A stretch of DNA of 64,000 bases from NCBI GenBank assembly GCA_013332095.1, contig JABENI010000007.1:1-64000 (forward strand), in the 5' to 3' direction. The DNA comes from Candidatus Bathyoplasma sp. NZ. Its GTDB lineage: Bacteria; Bacillota_I; Bacilli_A; MAG-NZ. The notes under the pieces were generated by a model. That model was not told where the DNA came from and made no database searches. It worked only from the letters and a program-made list of their open reading frames with translations. The position numbers and the translations under genes are program-made. Every line of letters starts with the position of its first letter. Within the stretch, counting starts at the first letter, position 1. This document shows positions 27,009-34,978 of the stretch, piece after piece.

Positions 27009-27272
27009 ATGTTTACTCCAGATGTAATAGAAAAAATTCTTTATGATACAGATTTTAAACTTGTTAAAATAAAGAAAAAAATGATAAGGATAGAAGCAGA
27101 TTTATTTGACTGTTCATGTGTTGAAATAGATCTTAAGCGTAACGAAGTTTCTTTTTTTCATTTATTCAAAACAAATTATTCAACACACGAGTTTAAAGTT
27201 TTTAAACAGTTAGCACATATAGTAGAAAAATTAGAAGAATTAAAAGATTATGAAAATAAAAGCAGTATCTAA
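27009..27272 (+). CDS. hypothetical 87-residue protein of the Panacea module
   Basis: Small soluble protein (FTPDVIEKILYDTDFKLVKI ... VFKQLAHIVEKLEEL) with no recognised family. Ribosome site AGAAGGGAAGG. Two decayed copies occur at 31609 and 32059, and in each case Panacea-like sequence is attached, so the gene belongs to the same mobile module. Its last 23 bases overlap, in another frame, the start of a Panacea remnant (ATG 27250), a layout repeated at 32296. It may be a third component or a passenger. Confidence 0.55.
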   Translation: MFTPDVIEKILYDTDFKLVKIKKKMIRIEADLFDCSCVEIDLKRNEVSFFHLFKTNYSTHEFKVFKQLAHIVEKLEELKDYENKSSI

Positions 27273-27345
27273 TAGAATTGTTAAACCAGTAAATGGAAAA
27301 TATTTATTTGAAGATGATTTCTAGGCGTGGCAATGTGGATCCAAA
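27250..27345 (+). pseudogene. Panacea gene remnant
   Basis: From ATG 27250 the frame reads KIKAVSNRIVKPVNGKYLFEDDF, then a TAG and AWQCGSK. It aligns with the intact Panacea protein (KAVSNRIVELINGK ... LFEEDFEAWEYGP), with an internal deletion of about 25 residues and a nonsense codon. It overlaps the 3' end of the 87-residue gene. Confidence 0.65.
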
Positions 27346-27384
27346 CTTAGTAAACAAATAAAATCGATTATTCATTCGGTAATT

Positions 27385-27600
27385 TTGAGTTAAAAATTAA
27401 TAGTTTAGAGAACAATATTGAAAATCTTAAATCGCCTAAAAAAAGAATCGTTAAAAAATGTTTATTTAAAAAGAGTGAAGATAATATACACACTATTTTA
27501 AAAATATGATTTATATAATTTTTTTGAAACTTATAAAAAAGAAATTGTAAAAAATTTAGCTGTGATTCATGAAAATAATTGATAGAATTCAAAATGAATT
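27385..27600 (+). repeat. hsdS 3' fragment plus hsdS-downstream repeat, copy B
   Basis: 27385-27475 reads KINSLENNIENLKSPKKRIVKKCLF, a degenerate match to the hsdS C-terminus (KINCVSNQLENLKLFKKGLL). It continues with ATACACACTATTTTAAAAAT and GAAATTG.. MKIIDRIQN, the block found after the intact hsdS at 10424-10660. The same junction in two places shows that hsdS and its downstream sequence once existed in several copies around this island. Confidence 0.6.
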
Positions 27601-27687
27601 GTTAAGCATATTTTTTTCATACCTCAGGTACAGTATAAAAATAATCGTATTTGTTAGAAATAGGGGACTATTTGCATTTTTAAAAAC

Positions 27688-27702
27688 CTTGCAACAGAGT
27701 CC
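27688..27702 (+). repeat. IS6-type terminal repeat remnant
   Basis: CTTGCAACAGAGTCC is a close match to the IS6-family end (reverse GGACTCTGTTGCAAG), similar to the end found at 12061-12075 in the same orientation. No transposase is left near it. The rest of 27603-28007 is AT-rich without any gene I can support. Confidence 0.5.
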
Positions 27703-28007
27703 TTTTTGTTTTGTAAAAAACATTTTCTTCTAAGCTTTCAATATTTTTTTTAATTTTTGCGGAAACTCAAGATTTATTTTAGTAAATACATCATGAATTT
27801 ATTCAGCTTATTGAATCTCTTCAGAGCATTTTTTTTATAATATTAAAAATTGATTTTAAATTTTATTCGATTAATTTTTAAAGTTTAAATATATTAATTT
27901 TTTTAAAAATTGTCTTTTATATCATTTAAATATTTGCATCCAAGGTGAATATTAGTATTGATTACAACATATATTGAATCAATAAATTATAAAAATTTAT
28001 AATTTAG

Positions 28008-28036
28008 TTGACTTAGCAGAATTATTCATTTATAAT
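28008..28036 (+). promoter_or_regulatory. promoter of the iron-type ABC transporter operon
   Basis: TTGACT (28008-28013) and TATAAT (28031-28036) with an ideal 17-base spacer, 42 bases before the start codon. I did not find a clear Fur box. Confidence 0.65.
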
Positions 28037-28077
28037 AATGTTAGGCTAGATTAACAAATTTAAATGGAGGTATAAAA

Positions 28078-29157
28078 ATGAAAAAATTATTAAGTTGTTT
28101 AATTATTTTAGGTTCAATATTAATTTTAGTTTCGTGTAACAAAGAAGAAGTCGTAAATGTCTATACTACTAGACATTATGATGCTGATGATTTGCTTTAT
28201 GATAAATTCACTGAGCAAACAGGCATAAAAGTAAATGTCATTACCGATAAGGCTTTGGTTTCGATAAATAAAATAAAAGAGCAAGGAGATGCACCTGCGG
28301 CAGACATATACATGACTGCTAATGCCGGATCATTAGCTATTGCCAAATCAGAAAACATTTTACAACCAATTGAAAGCACTATTCTCGGTAGCAACATTCC
28401 TGCTAAATACAAAGACGAGGATAATAATTGGTTTGGTCTCACAAAGAGGGCGAGAGTCTATATATATGACACTGATACATATACAATGGATGAAGCAAAA
28501 ATTCAATTACCTACTTATGAAGAATTAGCTGATTCTGCCTGGGATGGAAAAGTTGTTGCTAGATCAATGACAAATCAATATAATCAAGATTTAGTTTCTT
28601 CGATGATTGAAATTTTAGGCGAAAGTGCAGCTGTTACTTGGGTTGATGGATTATCAGATAACTTTGCTAGAAATGCTGAGGGAAATGACAGAAGCCAAGC
28701 TAAATACATCTATGATACTGCTGGTGTCGATATTGCAATAGCAAATTCATACTACTATGGGAAATTAGAAGCCGATGCAAATAATGCAGATTCTGAGTAT
28801 CACAATGTAGCTAACGGAACTAATATTTTCTTTCCTAATCAAGGAGATGATGAATCAGGAGTTCACATCAATATTAGTGGAGCAGGAGTTATTAAAAACG
28901 CGGCAAATAAAGAAAATGCAATTCAATTATTAGAATTTTTATCAGAAGAAGAACAGCAAACTACTTTTAGTAGTACCAATTATGAATTTCCAGTTAATGA
29001 AGATGCTACAATTAGTAGCCAATTACAAGGTTGGCTTGATGCTCAAGGAATCACAACTTTAAAAGAACAAGATATTAATTTATCAATTTATGGAACAAAA
29101 AATAGTAAAGCAGTAGAAATTATGACAACTTCTAAATGGGATACCCAAGGAGAATAA
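28078..29157 (+). CDS. iron(III)-type ABC transporter substrate-binding lipoprotein
   Basis: Lipoprotein signal ILILVSCNKEE (Cys20). The mature start VVNVYTTRHYDADDLLYDKF is the signature of the FbpA/FutA ferric-binding family (VYSSRHY). Later motifs fit as well: PAADIYMTANAGSLAIAKSE, and IANSYYYGKL with the tyrosines that contact iron. Length is 359 aa. It is first in a three-gene operon with a fused permease and an ATPase. The substrate call is by family; other metals or complexes cannot be ruled out. Confidence 0.88.
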   Translation: MKKLLSCLIILGSILILVSCNKEEVVNVYTTRHYDADDLLYDKFTEQTGIKVNVITDKALVSINKIKEQGDAPAADIYMTANAGSLAIAKSENILQPIESTILGSNIPAKYKDEDNNWFGLTKRARVYIYDTDTYTMDEAKIQLPTYEELADSAWDGKVVARSMTNQYNQDLVSSMIEILGESAAVTWVDGLSDNFARNAEGNDRSQAKYIYDTAGVDIAIANSYYYGKLEADANNADSEYHNVANGTNIFFPNQGDDESGVHINISGAGVIKNAANKENAIQLLEFLSEEEQQTTFSSTNYEFPVNEDATISSQLQGWLDAQGITTLKEQDINLSIYGTKNSKAVEIMTTSKWDTQGE

Positions 29158-29187
29158 TAGATAAAATGAGTCAATAAGGAGATTAAT

Positions 29188-30801
29188 GTGAAAAAACATA
29201 AACTAAATACATTCGATGATAGAAAATTATTTAATGTGATTGGTATTTTAATATTAATCTTTTTATTTTTACCAATTTTTTTTATCATCGCATCTTCTCT
29301 AACCAAAAATAGCGATTATCTAGAATTATTAATTGAAGAACAATTTATTAGAACATACTTATTCAACACTATTGAGTTGATTTTAAAGGTAGGAATAATT
29401 TCGGCTTTTATTGGTTTCACCATGGCATATATCGTAACATTTTACGAATTTAAATATCGAAATATCTTAAAATTATTACTTTTACTGCCTCTTGCCATTC
29501 CTGTTTATGTGGGAGCTTATACCTATACCGGAATATTTAATTCCTGGCCTTTTCTAGAAGTGATTTTAAAAAATAATTTCACGATGAATGGGAGTGTATT
29601 TATTTTTAGTATTTTCCTTTATCCTTATGTTTATCTCGCAAGCAGATCATATTTAAACAAAAATATTAGTGAATATATTGATGTTGCTAGAACATTGGGT
29701 AAATCGGAACTGTCTATATTTTTTAAAATAATTTTGCCAGTGGCAAGACCGGTAATATTTGCCTCAACTGCTCTTGTGATTTTTGAAACATTATCAGATT
29801 TTGCAGTTGTTAATTATTATGGAGCACAAACTCTTTCTTACATCTTAAATATTTCCTGGTTATCACTTGGTCAAAAAGATACGGCTTCAAAATTAGCTAT
29901 ACTATTACTATTTGTTATTTTCGTTTTAATTTACTCAGAAAAATTATTCAGAGGCAAAAAAGAATATGCAAACGACTCTATACTATTTTGTCCTTACAAA
30001 AGAAGAAGAACAACTGGTAAACAAAGTCTAATGATTTATTCCTTTATTTTTATAGTATTGCTGCTGGGATTATTTCTACCAGTAGTACAATTATTAAAAT
30101 ATGTATCGATGAATTTAGATTATATTCCTAAATTGAATATAATAAAAATTACCTTAAATACCCTTTTCACAATTTTTGTTACAGCAAGTATTATTATTAT
30201 AGTTGGAATCATTTTGTCATCTATCATTAGAAATTATAAACATAAAAAAAGAACAATTTTATCATCACTAGCAAGCATCGGATATTCAGTACCATCAATA
30301 GTACTTGCTTTAGGTGTTTATATGTTTTTTATCAATGTTGACAAAGCAATATTTTTTCCAATCTTAAAATTGTTTGGAGTAAATAAATATTTGTTAACTT
30401 CAACCAGAATTGCCTTGATTTTCGGATTGTTTTTCAAATTTTTTTCTATTGCCTATTCATATTTTGATCAAACACTGATAAAAACCGGTGATAACATCTT
30501 TGAATCGGCAAAAACTCTCGGCAATAATAATCTTTTTACAATGATAAAAATTAATTTGCCAATTTTACGGCGAGGGGTGAAATATGTATTTATTATACTG
30601 TTTATTGATTTGATTAAGGAATTGACTTTAACTTATAGTTTAAGACCCTTTAATTACAAGTCATTATCAACCGAGGTATATAGGTATGCTGGTAATGAAA
30701 TGATAGAGGTAGCTGCATACCCATCATTAGTAATAATTTTACTCTGTGGGTTAGTGATAACATATGTAGAAATTGGTGGTAAAAATGATAAAATTAAATA
30801 A
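29188..30801 (+). CDS. iron(III)-type ABC transporter permease, fused double domain
   Basis: 537 aa with two binding-protein-dependent transport domains in one chain, about 12 membrane segments, as in FbpB/FutB-type permeases. The coupling helices are visible in both halves: VARTLGKSELSIFFKIILPV and ESAKTLGNNNLFTMIKINLPIL. GTG start after GGAG. The 3' end overlaps the ATPase start by 17 bases. Confidence 0.88.
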   Translation: MKKHKLNTFDDRKLFNVIGILILIFLFLPIFFIIASSLTKNSDYLELLIEEQFIRTYLFNTIELILKVGIISAFIGFTMAYIVTFYEFKYRNILKLLLLLPLAIPVYVGAYTYTGIFNSWPFLEVILKNNFTMNGSVFIFSIFLYPYVYLASRSYLNKNISEYIDVARTLGKSELSIFFKIILPVARPVIFASTALVIFETLSDFAVVNYYGAQTLSYILNISWLSLGQKDTASKLAILLLFVIFVLIYSEKLFRGKKEYANDSILFCPYKRRRTTGKQSLMIYSFIFIVLLLGLFLPVVQLLKYVSMNLDYIPKLNIIKITLNTLFTIFVTASIIIIVGIILSSIIRNYKHKKRTILSSLASIGYSVPSIVLALGVYMFFINVDKAIFFPILKLFGVNKYLLTSTRIALIFGLFFKFFSIAYSYFDQTLIKTGDNIFESAKTLGNNNLFTMIKINLPILRRGVKYVFIILFIDLIKELTLTYSLRPFNYKSLSTEVYRYAGNEMIEVAAYPSLVIILLCGLVITYVEIGGKNDKIK

Positions 30802-31408
30802 TATATCTTTTAAATATGACAAAGAATTAATCTTAGATAATTTCAATTTAAATGTCAAGACAAATGAAAAAATAGCCCTAGTTGGAATGAGTGGTAGTGG
30901 AAAAAGCACAATATTAAGAATAATAGCAGGACTGGAAAAACCTCAAAAAGGAAAAGTATTCATCGACTCAAAAGATGTCGGTAACATTCCCACTTTTCAA
31001 AGAAATATCGGTTTCTTATTTCAAAATTATGCCTTATTTCCTTTTTTAAATGTCAAAAAAAATATTGAGTTCGGAATTACTAAACTTAACAATCAAGAAA
31101 GAGCAGAAAAGATAAATAACTTTGCAAAATTACTAGGAATTTCTAAGTTATTAGAAAAATTCCCTCACGAACTAAGTGGAGGAGAAAAACAAAGAGTTGC
31201 CTTGGCAAGAACTCTTATTTTAGAGCCGAAAATTATTCTTTTAGATGAACCGTTTAGCGCAATAGATACCAAACTTAAAAATAGTATTAGAAATGATTTA
31301 AAGGCGATTTTTAATAATCTAAACATCACGCTTATTCTTGTAACACATGACATTGAGGATGCAAATGTATTTTGCAGTAGGGTTATAAATTTAGATAATA
31401 GCGAGTGA
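30785..31408 (+). CDS. iron(III)-type ABC transporter ATPase, short form
   Basis: ABC ATPase with Walker A GMSGSGKST, Q-loop FLFQNYALFP, signature LSGGEKQRVAL, Walker B ILLDEPFSAID and H-loop VTHDIEDA. It is only 208 aa and ends right after the nucleotide-binding domain. FbpC-type ATPases are normally about 340-350 aa with a C-terminal TOBE-like regulatory region, which is absent here. ATG 30785 follows GGTGG. The stop is followed by a terminator at 31528, so no lost extension in frame is obvious. Confidence 0.85.
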   Translation: MIKLNNISFKYDKELILDNFNLNVKTNEKIALVGMSGSGKSTILRIIAGLEKPQKGKVFIDSKDVGNIPTFQRNIGFLFQNYALFPFLNVKKNIEFGITKLNNQERAEKINNFAKLLGISKLLEKFPHELSGGEKQRVALARTLILEPKIILLDEPFSAIDTKLKNSIRNDLKAIFNNLNITLILVTHDIEDANVFCSRVINLDNSE

Positions 31409-31527
31409 TATTATTATTATAGTTGTTGCAAAATTTTAATAAATTTAATTTGCCTGTCACTAAAAAATATTTCTTTATTTTTAAGAAAAAAAAATAATTG
31501 ATCTTTAATCATTTCGATTCCAGTAGC

Positions 31528-31556
31528 AACAGTTAGGATATTACTGACTGTTTTTT
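31528..31556 (+). terminator. terminator of the iron-type ABC operon
   Basis: AACAGTTAG (31528-31536) pairs with CTGACTGTT (31544-31552) around a 7-base loop, followed by T residues. It lies 120 bases after the ATPase stop. Confidence 0.75.
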
Positions 31557-31608
31557 CTTTATCATTGCAATTATTTCAGTATCTATGAGATGTTGGAGGA
31601 CGATAAAG

Positions 31609-31860
31609 TTGATTACTCCAGATATAATCGAAAAAATTCTTTATGATACAGATTTTAAATTTGTTGAAATAAAGAAAAAAAGGAAGAAACTAGAAGCAAC
31701 TTCTAATAGAATTGTTAAACTAATAAATGGAAAATTTATTAAAAAGTTGATAAAATGAAAATTCAAAAATTACTTTATTTCCTCAAGCTAAATATTTAGT
31801 AGAATATGGTAAAAATTTATTTGAGGAAGGTTTTGAGCTGTGGCAAATATGTGTTGTTAT
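31609..31860 (+). pseudogene. fused remnant of the 87-residue gene and the Panacea gene
   Basis: From TTG 31609, after GGAGGA, the frame matches the 87-residue protein (ITPDIIEKILYDTDFKFVEI) for about 27 residues. It then runs directly into Panacea sequence (KKLEATSNRIVKLINGKF) and, with frame changes, KMKIQKLLYF and LFEEGFELWQIC. A deletion has joined the two genes. It is dead, but it preserves the order of the module. Confidence 0.65.
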
Positions 31861-31869
31861 ATACATATA

Positions 31870-32022
31870 TAATTTATTTATAGAAATATAATGCTTTATA
31901 AACATTACGATTTTTACAATATTAAAATTAACTTCATATTTAATCTAATTGGGGAGAATTGAATATTATGAAATATCTAAAAACAGTTTCTAATAAAATG
32001 GTTGCACTAGTAATCGAAAATA
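31870..32022 (+). pseudogene. promoter block and N-terminus of a second Panacea remnant
   Basis: 31862-31967 matches the promoter and leader of the intact Panacea gene (25560-25664), including CATTACGATTTTTACAATAT and GGGGAGAATTGAATATT. From ATG 31968 the frame reads KYLKTVSNKMVALVIENKY and then passes into the leader of the 87-residue gene copy at 32059, showing an internal deletion. Confidence 0.6.
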
Positions 32023-32058
32023 AATATACAGATTTCATTAAGAGAAGGAGGGTTAAAA

Positions 32059-32318
32059 ATGTTTACTAAAGATGTAATGGAAAAAATTCTTTATGATACA
32101 GATTTTAAACTTGTTAAAATAAAGAAAAAAAAATAATAATAGAGTCAGATTTATTTTTTTTAAGTGCTGAAATAGAACTTAAGAATAATCAAGTTTATAT
32201 TGCAAATTTCCTACAAACGAGATATGTGTTCTTCCAGTTTGGTGTTTTCAAACAGTTAGCACACATAGTAGAAAAAGTAGAAGAATTAAAAAATGAAGAA
32301 AATAAAAGCAGTATCTAA
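32059..32318 (+). pseudogene. second copy of the 87-residue gene, frameshifted
   Basis: Starts FTKDVMEKILYDTDFKLVKIKKK, then hits stops caused by one extra A in an A run (about 32123-32131). In the next frame the match continues to the end (VFKQLAHIVEKVEELKNEEN, stop 32316-32318). The leader AAGAGAAGGAGGGTTAAAA matches that of the intact copy at 26985-27008. Its 3' end again overlaps a Panacea-like start (KKIKAVSN). Confidence 0.7.
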
Positions 32319-32347
32319 TATAAATTGATTATAAAAAAAATAAAATA

Positions 32348-32500
32348 TTGACATAAAATATTATGTATGCTAATATAATTGAGTATTGTGGAAAGAAGGA
32401 GTACCCATTTCTCACCTGACTGTTAACAATGGTAGGTAAAAGTCACATTAAAATAGGAATATTTTAATATCTATGGGTGCTAAAAATTAGTACTCTTTTT
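32348..32500 (+). promoter_or_regulatory. promoter and attenuator leader of infC-rpmI-rplT
   Basis: TTGACA at 32348-32353 and TATAAT at 32374-32379 precede a leader in which GAGTACCCAT (32399-32408) pairs with ATGGGT (32473-32478) and GTACTC (32490-32495), followed by a T run at 32496-32500, so it forms a terminator. An inner pairing GACT/AGTC lies in the loop. In Bacillota this operon is controlled by an L20-binding leader that causes premature termination; position, size and the terminator fit, but I cannot confirm the L20 site. Confidence 0.65.
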
Positions 32501-32522
32501 ATATATTATTTATGGAGGTGTG

Positions 32523-33062
32523 ATTATTAATAATAGAACACAAGGTTCAAGACAACCTAGTCATCTGATTAACGGGGCGATAAGATCGAAAGAAATTATG
32601 TTAATTGATGATACTGGTGATAAAAAAGGGATAGTAAACACTAAAGAGGCTATTAGCCTTGCTTATGGTAAAGGTTTAGATTTAGTTTGTGTTGCTGCAC
32701 AAGCAAAACCACCTGTTTGTAAAATTATGGATTTTCAAAAATATAAATTTGAAATGCAGAAAAAACAAAGACAAGCAAAAAAGAATCAAATTACTAGTCA
32801 GGTTAAAGAAATACGTTTGAGTCCAACTATTGATATCGGAGATTTTAATACTAAACTTAAAAAAGGACTTAAATTTTTAGAAACAGGGAATAAACTTAAA
32901 TTATCTATCAGATTTAGAGGACGTATGATTGTTCATAAAGAACTAGGATATGAAGTTCTAAAAAAATTTAGAGATGAATGTAAAGAAATAGCTTTAGTAA
33001 CGCAAACACCAAAAATGGATGGTAGAAGTATGTTTATGTTACTTGAGCCAATTAAGAAGTAA
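32523..33062 (+). CDS. infC: translation initiation factor IF-3, ATT start
   Basis: IF-3 binds the 30S subunit and checks start-codon choice. Signature motifs: [32 protein letters not shown] in the N-domain and [20 protein letters not shown] with [18 protein letters not shown] in the C-domain. GGAGG (32514-32518) is followed by a GTG too close to serve well, then ATT ATT. As in Bacillus, an ATT start (32523 or 32526) is likely, which makes expression self-limiting because IF-3 rejects non-standard starts. About 179 aa. First gene of the ribosomal operon. Confidence 0.92.
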   Translation: MINNRTQGSRQPSHLINGAIRSKEIMLIDDTGDKKGIVNTKEAISLAYGKGLDLVCVAAQAKPPVCKIMDFQKYKFEMQKKQRQAKKNQITSQVKEIRLSPTIDIGDFNTKLKKGLKFLETGNKLKLSIRFRGRMIVHKELGYEVLKKFRDECKEIALVTQTPKMDGRSMFMLLEPIKK

Positions 33063-33078
33063 GGGAGATGGAATCAAC

Positions 33079-33279
33079 ATGCCAAAAATGAAAACACATA
33101 AAGGAACAGCGAAGAGAATCAAAGTTACAGGAACAGGAAAAGTTTGTAGAAGACAAGCAGGATTAAGTCATTTAATGCCTAATAAAACTTCAAAACAAAA
33201 AAGACATCTACGTAAAGGTACAGCCCTTTCAAGTTCTGATTTAAAAAGAATTAAAGCACAAATTTCAAATTTATTATAA
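33079..33279 (+). CDS. rpmI: 50S ribosomal protein L35
   Basis: 66 aa, basic: [20 protein letters not shown], and the typical [19 protein letters not shown] centre. ATG 33079 follows AAGGGAG; an in-frame upstream start inside infC is not needed. It lies between infC and rplT. Confidence 0.96.
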   Translation: MPKMKTHKGTAKRIKVTGTGKVCRRQAGLSHLMPNKTSKQKRHLRKGTALSSSDLKRIKAQISNLL

Positions 33280-33294
33280 TATGGAGGTATAGGT

Positions 33295-33978
33295 ATGGCA
33301 CGTGTAAAAGGCGGAAATGTAGCTAAAAATAGAAGAAGAAAAATATTAAAATTAGCAAAAGGGTATTATGGATCTAAAAGAACACTGTATAAAACTGCTC
33401 ATGAGCAAGTAATGAAATCATTAACTTATGCTTACAGAGACAGAAAACAAAGAAAAAGAAATTTCAGAAGATTATGGATTCAAAGAATTAATGCAGCAAC
33501 AAGAATTTACGGACTAAGTTATTCAAGATTCATGAATGGATTAAAAAAAGCAAATATTGAGGTTAACAGAAAAATGTTAGCAGAAATTGCTGTTAGTGAT
33601 ATTGAAACTTTTGGTAGTTTAGTAGAAACTTCTAAAAAGGCATTAGGAAAAAACTTTGCTCAAACAGCAATAGTTACTAAAAAAACAGTTAATAAAACGG
33701 TAAAAGTTGCTACTGAAAAAGTTACTAAAACAGTAGAAGTAGCTAAAGAAAAAGTGGCTAAATCAACAAAAGTTGCTACCGAAAAAGTTAGTAAAACGGT
33801 CGAAGTTATTAAAGAAAAAACGGCACCAACTAAAAAAGTTGATACAGAGATTAAAGTAGCAACAGATGAAAGTCTAGAATCTTTAACTGTAGTAAAATTA
33901 AGATCTCTAGCTAAAGAAAAAGATATCGCAGGTTTTTCAACAATGAAAAAAGCGGAATTAATAGAAGCATTAAAATAG
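33295..33978 (+). CDS. rplT: 50S ribosomal protein L20 with long C-terminal extension
   Basis: Residues 1-118 are a normal L20 ([57 protein letters not shown]), which binds 23S rRNA early in 50S assembly and represses its own operon. About 110 more residues follow: a repetitive Lys/Thr/Val/Glu helix region with units like [11 protein letters not shown] and [11 protein letters not shown], and at the end [20 protein letters not shown] plus [11 protein letters not shown], which looks like a SAP or Rho-N type nucleic-acid-binding helix pair. Standard L20 ends near 118. The extension is in frame without any break. Confidence 0.93.
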   Translation: MARVKGGNVAKNRRRKILKLAKGYYGSKRTLYKTAHEQVMKSLTYAYRDRKQRKRNFRRLWIQRINAATRIYGLSYSRFMNGLKKANIEVNRKMLAEIAVSDIETFGSLVETSKKALGKNFAQTAIVTKKTVNKTVKVATEKVTKTVEVAKEKVAKSTKVATEKVSKTVEVIKEKTAPTKKVDTEIKVATDESLESLTVVKLRSLAKEKDIAGFSTMKKAELIEALK

Positions 33979-34003
33979 TGAATCGGAAGGTTCATTTTTT
34001 TTT
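33979..34003 (+). terminator. terminator of the infC-rpmI-rplT operon
   Basis: TGAATC-GGAA-GGTTCA forms a 6-bp stem with a GNRA-type loop, followed by a run of nine or more T. It starts at the rplT stop codon. Confidence 0.75.
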
Positions 34004-34228
34004 TAGGAGGAGATGTGTACTTAATCTTCTATCAACAACTGTTTAATTCTTTTATTAATGAATTATAAACATCAACCTGTTTAAGTGGTTGTAAAAGCAA
34101 AAAAAACGCATTTATAAGGCTAATTGAATATCAACAGATATTAGTCTATATTTTAATTATTAAATTGCTAATAATTAAAAAAATTAGAGAACTAAAAAAT
34201 TAGTGAAAACAACATTTATTATTAAAAA

Positions 34229-34416
34229 ATAGGACATAAACTGTCCTATTTTTATTAAAGTATGTGTGAAAGGGAGAGGAGAAGTATGTAGAAGAACGGG
34301 GAATTCTTCTATAAACTTTTGCAGCTCTTTCTTGCTGCCTTAATATTATGCACTTTAATTTGTGTTTTATTCTAAAAATGTTAAAATAATTTATGTAGTT
34401 AAAAAAGGATGATTTT
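34229..34416 (+). promoter_or_regulatory. terminator-like hairpin and structured leader before rsmD
   Basis: AATAGGACA (34229-34237) / TGTCCTATT (34242-34250) with a T run is a terminator. After it come two more stems, AGAAGAA..TTCTTCT (about 34290-34310) and GCAGC..GCTGC (34321-34338), inside the roughly 160 bases before rsmD. Bacillus has a conserved ylbH leader RNA in front of rsmD (ylbH). Position and stem-rich character fit, but I cannot match the consensus by eye. 34004-34228 otherwise shows nothing I can name. Confidence 0.4.
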
Positions 34417-34977
34417 ATGAGAATAATTGCAGGTGAATTTAAGCGAAGAAAATTAAATACTTTAGCAGGAATGAATACTAGACCAACTACCGATAGAAAC
34501 AAAGAAAACATCTATAATATAATTGGACCTTATTTTACCGGTGGAAAATGTTTAGATATGTTTGGTGGAAGTGGTGGTTTAACTTTAGAGGCAGTTTCTA
34601 GAGGAATTGAAAAAGCTATAATCATCGATAATAACTCTGAAGCAATTAAGATAATTAAAGAAAACAGCAATACTTTAAAAGTAAATGACCGAGTAGAGGT
34701 AATTAAGGGAGATTATTTAAAAGTTATGGAATCATTAGCAAAAACAAAAGTTCAGTTCGATTTGATTTTAATCGACCCACCTTTTAAAATGTTAGTAATT
34801 GATCAAATAATCAAATTTATTGACCAATTTGAAATGTTAGCAGAAGAGGGAATTATTGTAGCAGAATTTTATAAAGATAATGTTTTTGAAGCAGAGTTTG
34901 AAAAAATTTATTGTTATCGATTTTTAGATTATGGAAGTTCACAGATTAAACTTTATCGTTTAAAGGAGAATGATTAA
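34417..34977 (+). CDS. rsmD: 16S rRNA (guanine(966)-N2)-methyltransferase RsmD
   Basis: SAM-dependent methyltransferase that modifies G966 of 16S rRNA. Motifs: RIIAGEFKRRKL and TRPTTDRNKENIYNII at the start, the SAM-binding CLDMFGGSGGLTLEAVSRG, and the catalytic DLILIDPPFK (N6A_MTase-type DPPF). Length 186 aa, family-typical. The coaD start follows 1 base after its stop, as in the Bacillus ylbH-ylbI arrangement. Confidence 0.95.
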   Translation: MRIIAGEFKRRKLNTLAGMNTRPTTDRNKENIYNIIGPYFTGGKCLDMFGGSGGLTLEAVSRGIEKAIIIDNNSEAIKIIKENSNTLKVNDRVEVIKGDYLKVMESLAKTKVQFDLILIDPPFKMLVIDQIIKFIDQFEMLAEEGIIVAEFYKDNVFEAEFEKIYCYRFLDYGSSQIKLYRLKEND

Positions 34978-34978
34978 A

